A DNA stretch of 19,934 bases from an uncultured Bacilli bacterium (GTDB lineage: Bacteria; Bacillota_I; Bacilli_A; RFN20; CAG-288), in the NCBI GenBank assembly GCA_934700375.1, contig CAKUXT010000009.1:1-19934 (forward strand). The letters run 5' to 3'. Numbering within the stretch: position 1 is the first letter of the stretch; each line of letters begins with the position of its first letter. The notes below the pieces were generated by a model. It worked only from the letters and a program-made list of their open reading frames with translations. It did not search any database and was not told where the DNA came from. Below, one piece after another: positions 15,632-19,934 of the stretch. The translations under genes and the position numbers were made by a program.

Positions 15632-16435
15632 TTATTCTCCTTTCAGAAAAGTTATATCGTGTCCGCTGATTCTTACTAATCCTTTCAGCGTATGATAGAC
15701 ATCATAAATAAAATCATCTTCCATCCAAGTCTTCAGTGTATCCTTGACCAGATAGCTGTTTCCGCCAGTCAGTATGACTTTGGCATCTTTATTTTCATAT
15801 TCTTTTTTGATGGCTTTTACCATACCGGATATCAAAGAAGAGACACCATTGATTACACCAGAGGAGATACACTCTTCTGTTTTCAAGGAAACCAAAGGCG
15901 GATTGATGATAATCGGCGAATCCTTCAGCAAATCTGTCTTTGCATGAAGAATCTCCGAAAAGGAAGAAAGGCCTGGGAAGATCTGACAGCCTTTGAAGCA
16001 GGAATTCTTATCGAGATAAAGAATCTTGCTGGCAGTTCCTAAATCGATGACGATCATTCCGGTTTCGTTGTCTTCTGCAACGATGTCACAGAAGAGATCG
16101 CTCCCTAAGATATCGATATTATCGACCTGGATTTTATGAGAAGAAGCATATCCTTTCATTGCTTTCTGATCGATGAAGCCGATTCTGCAATGAGGGAATT
16201 TATCACTAAGAGCTTCTTTCAGGCTTTGTAATCCTGATGAGTTTACAGAAGAGATATATGCCTCATGAATGTCTTCCATCTTTCCGATATAGTCGAAGAT
16301 ATCGTCTTTGCTACGCGTCCGCACTTTTTCAACAGAAAAAGCGTTGCCGTTTACCAAGAGAAAATCAATAGTCGAGTTACCGATATCCGCATAAAGAACA
16401 ATATTGTTCTTTCCATTTGATTGATTGATACACAT
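15632..16435 (-). CDS. coaX: Type III pantothenate kinase, divergent
   Basis: This 267-residue ASKHA-fold protein is expected to phosphorylate pantothenate, the first step of CoA synthesis. Recognisable family elements are the phosphate loop DIGNSTIDF (17-25, usual DxGNTxI), DLGTASK (131-137, usual DFGTATT), GCQIFPG (149-155, usual GGxIxPG), the segment TEECISSGVINGV, LTGGN (222-226) and TLKGL near the C-terminus. The normally conserved GxDR is GSDLF here (111-115), with Arg replaced by Leu, and the GG pair is GC. An extra ~13 N-terminal residues precede the first strand. There is no good Shine-Dalgarno, and an extended -10 ends 9 bases before the ATG. It leads the coaX-pepV-trmB operon. Activity should be regarded as likely but not assured because of the altered motif. 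Confidence 0.82.
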   Translation of the reverse strand: MCINQSNGKNNIVLYADIGNSTIDFLLVNGNAFSVEKVRTRSKDDIFDYIGKMEDIHEAYISSVNSSGLQSLKEALSDKFPHCRIGFIDQKAMKGYASSHKIQVDNIDILGSDLFCDIVAEDNETGMIVIDLGTASKILYLDKNSCFKGCQIFPGLSSFSEILHAKTDLLKDSPIIINPPLVSLKTEECISSGVINGVSSLISGMVKAIKKEYENKDAKVILTGGNSYLVKDTLKTWMEDDFIYDVYHTLKGLVRISGHDITFLKGE

Positions 16436-16444
16436 AACTTCATC

Positions 16445-16453
16445 ATTATACCA
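16445..16453 (-). promoter_or_regulatory. Extended -10 promoter of coaX-pepV-trmB
   Basis: The minus strand reads TGG TATAAT, a perfect -10 with a TGn extension, and only nine bases separate it from the coaX ATG. No clear -35 is present. The predicted leader is 0-3 bases long. Confidence 0.65.
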
Positions 16454-16493
16454 TGTTCACAATTCAGACTGGCACAATTTGATGGTCGCTTAT

Positions 16494-18512
16494 TCAAAAA
16501 GAAAGTGTGATGCTCCCTTCTACATCCGTCCTTCGATATGGGATATTCAGTGCGGATAATACGGATAATGTCTCCTTATGCGGATGACCATATTTATTAT
16601 TCTCCCCACAGGAGATAACAGCCAAAGAAGGTGAGAGCGATTTAAGGAAAGAATAATCCGAGGAAGTATTCGAACCATGGTGTCCGACTTTGATGACATC
16701 GGCATGAAGCGTAGGATTGTCTTTGATGATTTTCCTTTCAACAATCTTCGGTGCATCACCCATGATCAGAAAAGAAACATCAGACACCGTAAAAGCATAG
16801 ACACCGGAAAAATAGTTGTCATCTTCTGTATTCGGAAAAGAATAGATATTGTAATTTTTCACTGTCAGTTCTTTGATATCGATCGTATTTTCTTTAGCAT
16901 TAAGGAAATCATCTCTTGTATAGACAGCATTCACGGGAAAGCTGTTCTTCAAAGAGATCAATGCGCCGTTATGATCATAGTCCGGATGCGTGATGATGAC
17001 GGCATCAAGAGAGCTGATTTTCCTTTTGTGGAAATAAGGAATGAGACATTCTTTTGCTAAATCGACATTCATCTTTCCACCCGTATCGATCAAGACATTC
17101 GTCCTTCCTTTTCTCACTAATGTGGCGTCTCCTTGATCAACATCGATGAAAGTGACTTCATCATGTTTCAGAAAATCAGGTATGAAAACAAAGGAGACAC
17201 TGATGGAAAAGACAAGCGAGAGATATCGCATATGTCTTTTAAAATGATAGAATCTTAAAAACTCGACTATCGCATAAAGAACATAATAAATCAAAATAAA
17301 AAAGACAGAAACCTTTCCGCTTACAAGAAGAAAATTGACATTCATGACAGCATCTGCGAGTCTGATGATGAACCGACAAAGAAGATTGATCAGATAAGCT
17401 GTCTGCGGAACGATAAACAAAAGAAGAGATAATAAAAACAATAAGTGGCTATATGGTATCAGCAAAAAAGAAAAGAGAAGGGAAAGCGGAGAGATGTAGC
17501 CATCGATAAATAAGTGATACGGAAGATAAAATGACTGCATCCGAAAGAAAAAGGAAAACGGATTTCTGTTTTTCTTCTCTTTTCTCATCGGAAAGAGAGC
17601 AAAAAGAAACAGAAGCGGAAAAGCATAATAAAAAGAAGCACTGAAGAAAGAATAAGGTTCAAAGAACAATAGAATCAATGCTGTAATTGAGACACGGGAG
17701 AGATAATCTATCTTTCTTTTTCCGTAATCAGAAATGAGTTTCAGTACCGCTAAAAGCAGTAAGCGCCTCATCGTATAGGAAAAAGAAGAAAAGAAAACAA
17801 ACAGCAATAAAAGTACAGTTTCAAGAATATCTCCTATCTTTTCTCTTTTCTTTCCTAATAATTTTTTCAGAACATGAAAAACAAAAGAAAGATGAAATCC
17901 AGATAGTGAAAACAGGTTCAGTATTCCTAAGCCATTCAATGAAGCTAGGCTCTTTTCCGAATACAGGCTTTCCTGAAAAAGAAAAGATTCAATAAAAGGA
18001 GATGAATTCTCATCAGCATAGGATAAAAGATACTTTCTTATCAAATCCAAATTACGAATACCAGAAAAAGAAAGTGTGATTTCTTTCACTTTCAGTTGAG
18101 AAAAGACACCTTGGCTTTTCAAATAATCCTGAAAAGAAAAGTCGGATTCATAATGAGAAAAAGAAAGAGATTCTATTTCTCCTTTTACTTCAAGCACCGA
18201 AAAAAGAGAGTAGGGATTGTTCTTTTCTGAAACATAGAACTTTCCTTTCAGTGTCAGTAACAGAAAGTAATTCTCTTTGCTTTTTACGACAATGCCATAA
18301 GCGTCAATCGCCCCATTCTCTTTTTTGGGATACAGAAAGATGAGAAAGAAAAACAAAAAGAAAAAGAAAAGATAGAGAAAGATTTCTTTTTTCTGTTTCT
18401 TATAGAGAAGCAGATAAAGAAGAAGAGGAACAAGAGACAGAAAAAAGAAATAAGAGACAGATGCCGATAGCAAGCCAAGCAGCGCAAAGAGAAAACAGAA
18501 GAAAAGAATCAT
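16494..18512 (-). CDS. comEC: Competence DNA channel protein ComEC/Rec2
   Basis: This 672-residue polytopic membrane protein is the channel through which single-stranded DNA enters during transformation. N-terminal membrane helices (about 1-60) lead to an extracellular OB-like segment (about 66-150). The competence domain with many helices (about 185-425) carries LGILNLFSLSGFHLSF. A C-terminal metallo-beta-lactamase domain (about 450-672) contains DVDQGDA, HPDYDHNGA (509-517), GDA (585-587) and GHHGSNTSS (610-618). All three parts are present, although the protein is shorter than Bacillus ComEC (~770). It is very rich in Phe, Leu and Lys. Its ATG overlaps the comEA stop (ATGA), with no good SD of its own, so it depends on comEA translation. 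holA, often next to comEC in Firmicutes, is absent here. Confidence 0.93.
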   Translation of the reverse strand: MILFFCFLFALLGLLSASVSYFFFLSLVPLLLYLLLYKKQKKEIFLYLFFFFLFFFLIFLYPKKENGAIDAYGIVVKSKENYFLLLTLKGKFYVSEKNNPYSLFSVLEVKGEIESLSFSHYESDFSFQDYLKSQGVFSQLKVKEITLSFSGIRNLDLIRKYLLSYADENSSPFIESFLFQESLYSEKSLASLNGLGILNLFSLSGFHLSFVFHVLKKLLGKKREKIGDILETVLLLLFVFFSSFSYTMRRLLLLAVLKLISDYGKRKIDYLSRVSITALILLFFEPYSFFSASFYYAFPLLFLFALFPMRKEKKNRNPFSFFFRMQSFYLPYHLFIDGYISPLSLLFSFLLIPYSHLLFLLSLLLFIVPQTAYLINLLCRFIIRLADAVMNVNFLLVSGKVSVFFILIYYVLYAIVEFLRFYHFKRHMRYLSLVFSISVSFVFIPDFLKHDEVTFIDVDQGDATLVRKGRTNVLIDTGGKMNVDLAKECLIPYFHKRKISSLDAVIITHPDYDHNGALISLKNSFPVNAVYTRDDFLNAKENTIDIKELTVKNYNIYSFPNTEDDNYFSGVYAFTVSDVSFLIMGDAPKIVERKIIKDNPTLHADVIKVGHHGSNTSSDYSFLKSLSPSLAVISCGENNKYGHPHKETLSVLSALNIPYRRTDVEGSITLSF

Positions 18513-19051
18513 GCAATCGAAATCTTGTTCTTTACCTTTTCAAAAGTCGCCTGACCGACTCCTTTCACATTCATCACATCTTCGATAGCCTGATAATCCC
18601 CGTTTTGCAAACGATAATCGATCACATTAGGAGCCTGGGTAGAATTGAATCCCACCTCCAAAAGTTCATTTTCCAATGCCGTGTTGATATTCACTTTGCT
18701 CAGTGTCGTATCAACACAAAGGCCGCTTCCTGTCGAAATCGGTGCAATATAGAAAGCAGTTCTGGTCGAAATGATCAAAGATGCATTATAAGCAGTCTCA
18801 TCCGCGTTTGTCGTAACTCCACCTGCCATTGTGATCAAGTCACCCAAAGTCAAAGAAGAAGAAATCGAATATTCTCCAGGATGATTGATTTCTCCGCTGA
18901 TTGTTACTTTGACAGTATTGGCATCCTCTACGAGTGTTGTTTTATCTCCATTGGAAGAACTAATGTTTCCTCCTCCGACTTTATGAACAGCAGACAACAT
19001 AAAAAGACCTACTATTGTGACGACTATGCCAATGATAATTGTCTTCATCAT
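18509..19051 (-). CDS. comEA: Competence DNA receptor ComEA
   Basis: This 180-residue membrane-anchored DNA receptor passes double-stranded DNA to ComEC. An N-terminal transmembrane helix (about 4-21) is followed by a short linker, an SLBB-like beta-grasp domain (about 46-106, VTISGEINHPGEY...LGDLITMAGG) and a helix-hairpin-helix domain (117-179, KVNINTA...VIDYRLQNGDY...VMNVKGVGQATFEKVK). The second hairpin GVG is normal. The first, usually LPGIG, reads EVGFN and is degenerate. The first of two adjacent ATGs is chosen because the G-rich SD (GAAGGGGG) lies 9 bases from it. That SD is sequestered in a hairpin. The gene lies 85 bases downstream of greA and overlaps comEC. No comEB is present between comEA and comEC. 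Confidence 0.92.
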   Translation of the reverse strand: MMKTIIIGIVVTIVGLFMLSAVHKVGGGNISSSNGDKTTLVEDANTVKVTISGEINHPGEYSISSSLTLGDLITMAGGVTTNADETAYNASLIISTRTAFYIAPISTGSGLCVDTTLSKVNINTALENELLEVGFNSTQAPNVIDYRLQNGDYQAIEDVMNVKGVGQATFEKVKNKISIA

Positions 19052-19060
19052 AATCGTTTT

Positions 19061-19092
19061 CCCCCTTCACTTAGATATACAAGCGAAAGAGG
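19061..19092 (-). promoter_or_regulatory. Hairpin sequestering the comEA Shine-Dalgarno
   Basis: In the comEA leader, CCTCTTTCGCTT (19092-19081) pairs over 12 contiguous positions with AAGTGAAGGGGG (19072-19061): nine Watson-Crick and three G-U pairs, 8-base loop. The 3' arm contains the whole Shine-Dalgarno. No U-run follows (next bases AAAACG), so it is not a terminator. A transcript starting upstream of 19092 would hide the ribosome binding site. Confidence 0.7.
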
Positions 19093-19136
19093 AAAAAACA
19101 CAAAGTAGGTCTTAAATATTTTTTTAATGCGATGTA

Positions 19137-19610
19137 TTAGTTGTCGATCTTCATGATCTCGACAGAGTAGGTGATCTTAGCATGGACTTCAACAATATCG
19201 CCGACTCTATGGCCGCTGATAGCCATTGCGATAGGGGAGTTGCTGTTGAGCAAACCTTTCAACGGATCTGTACCGATGGTTCCTTTGATCTGAACAACAA
19301 ATTCTTCACCGGTATCAACACGTCTAAGAGTGATCTTTCCGCCACCGATGCCGACAACATTCTTATCGAGTTTGGATTCATCGATGATTTCGGCGTGATC
19401 CAATGTATAACGGATCTCAGCAATCTTGTTCTTGTTTTCTTCGAAACGTTCCTTAGCGGCATCATAATCAGCGTTTTCGCTTAAGTCGCCTAAAGCACGA
19501 GCGGCTTCCAATGCGGCATCGATCTGAGGTCTTTCGACATGTTCGAGCTGATATAAGTCGTCTTCAAGCTGTTTCTTGACAGCAAGAGTCATTTTCTGTG
19601 TTTGTTCCAT
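19137..19610 (-). CDS. greA: Transcription elongation factor GreA
   Basis: This 157-residue factor enters the RNA polymerase secondary channel and stimulates cleavage of backtracked transcripts. The N-terminal coiled coil (about 8-75) carries the tip signature ARALGDLSENADYDAAKE with the acidic residues Asp42 and Glu45. The C-terminal FKBP-like domain (about 80-157) contains GEEFVVQIKGTIGTDP and the usual NSPIAMAISGHRVGDIVEV. Length is exactly typical. AAGGAG (19620-19625) lies 9 bases upstream of the ATG. An extended -10 promoter lies close upstream. No strong terminator follows, so some transcripts may run into comEA. Confidence 0.97.
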   Translation of the reverse strand: MEQTQKMTLAVKKQLEDDLYQLEHVERPQIDAALEAARALGDLSENADYDAAKERFEENKNKIAEIRYTLDHAEIIDESKLDKNVVGIGGGKITLRRVDTGEEFVVQIKGTIGTDPLKGLLNSNSPIAMAISGHRVGDIVEVHAKITYSVEIMKIDN

Positions 19611-19642
19611 AATAAAAGTCTCCTTGGATGAAAATCTACAAG

Positions 19643-19651
19643 ATTATACCA
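19643..19651 (-). promoter_or_regulatory. Extended -10 promoter of greA
   Basis: The minus strand reads TGG TATAAT, identical to the coaX extended -10. The start codon is 32 bases further on, with a normal SD between. A -35 at standard spacing is not clear. Confidence 0.65.
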
Positions 19652-19934
19652 TAAAACATAACAATCAAACTGAATTATTCAAGAGTTTTTCATATATGAA
19701 AAGAAGTTCTTTTAAGATTTTCATCCATTTTCAAAGGGTTGACTTGTTTTTCTCATCCTTCAAAAGTGAAATCAGTCATTGAAGATTTCATTTGTTCATC
19801 ATTCGGTGTATATATAATAAAGTTTTCTATATTACATAGATAGATAATAGAAAAAGGTTATTAGTTTTCATACTAAGTGCAACACTAGGAGATTTCTTGA
19901 GGTGGGGTGCATTTTGTTTCGGTCCATGGACCGA
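19652..19934. other. Gene-free AT-rich right end with palindromes; possible edge of a mobile or repeated element
   Basis: I see no complete gene here. The stretch holds a perfect 16-bp AT palindrome (TTTTCATATATGAAAA, 19687-19702). Inverted repeats are TGAAATC/GATTTCA (19767-19773/19784-19790), TTTTCTAT/ATAGAAAA (19823-19830/19847-19854) and TTAGT/ACTAA (19861-19865/19872-19876). A plus-strand TATAAT lies at 19813-19818, with TTTGTT 16 bases upstream. From about 19870 the composition turns G-rich (AGGAG, GAGGTGGGG), and the window stops exactly at a perfect 16-bp palindrome (TCGGTCCATGGACCGA, 19919-19934). A plus-strand gene or insertion element could start here, but the sequence is too short to name it. 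Confidence 0.5.

Noticed and set aside
1..19934. CRISPR array, tRNA or rRNA genes, phage genes, toxin-antitoxin pair or restriction system
   Set aside because: I looked on both strands and found no regularly spaced repeats, no tRNA-like cloverleaf, no rRNA-like sequence and no matching protein families.

Overview
The window looks like a contig end from a moderately AT-rich Bacillota genome. The gene set and architectures fit a gut-type lineage near Erysipelotrichia or early-branching Bacilli: an hrcA-grpE-dnaK-dnaJ operon under CIRCE, a comEA-comEC pair, a Gram-positive PepV, a PgcA-type mutase, and lipoproteins with a lipobox. The taxonomic placement is inference. The standard code (table 11) applies, because several genes end in TGA inside ATGA start/stop overlaps.

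Bases 1-8500 hold mostly plus-strand genes. First comes the tail of an unrecognised gene. Next is a two-gene lipoprotein operon: an OB-fold plus Ig-like plus lamin-tail (LTD) protein, and a secreted ComEC-type metallo-beta-lactamase (MBL) protein. A phosphohexomutase follows. A minus-strand Cof-type HAD phosphatase then faces it. Last are a membrane-anchored endonuclease I (EndA/NucM family) with two Ig-like domains and a small cytosolic protein of unknown function translationally coupled to it.

Bases 8500-19610 are all minus strand. Reading in transcription order from high to low coordinates: greA, comEA-comEC, coaX-pepV-trmB, then hrcA-grpE-dnaK-dnaJ. The heat-shock operon has a sigma-A-type promoter whose -35 lies inside one CIRCE element, and a second degenerate CIRCE touches the hrcA ribosome binding site. 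Good intrinsic terminators separate most transcription units. The last ~320 bases carry no recognisable gene and stop exactly at a perfect 16-bp palindrome.

The most interesting theme is extracellular DNA. Three surface proteins (OB/LTD lipoprotein, MBL lipoprotein, anchored EndA nuclease) lie within 16 kb of comEA and comEC. The OB and MBL lipoproteins resemble a secreted, split version of the two extracellular domains of ComEC. The comEA Shine-Dalgarno is buried in a 12-bp hairpin, suggesting that translation of the uptake machinery is controlled or insulated from greA read-through. That these genes form one working system is a hypothesis.
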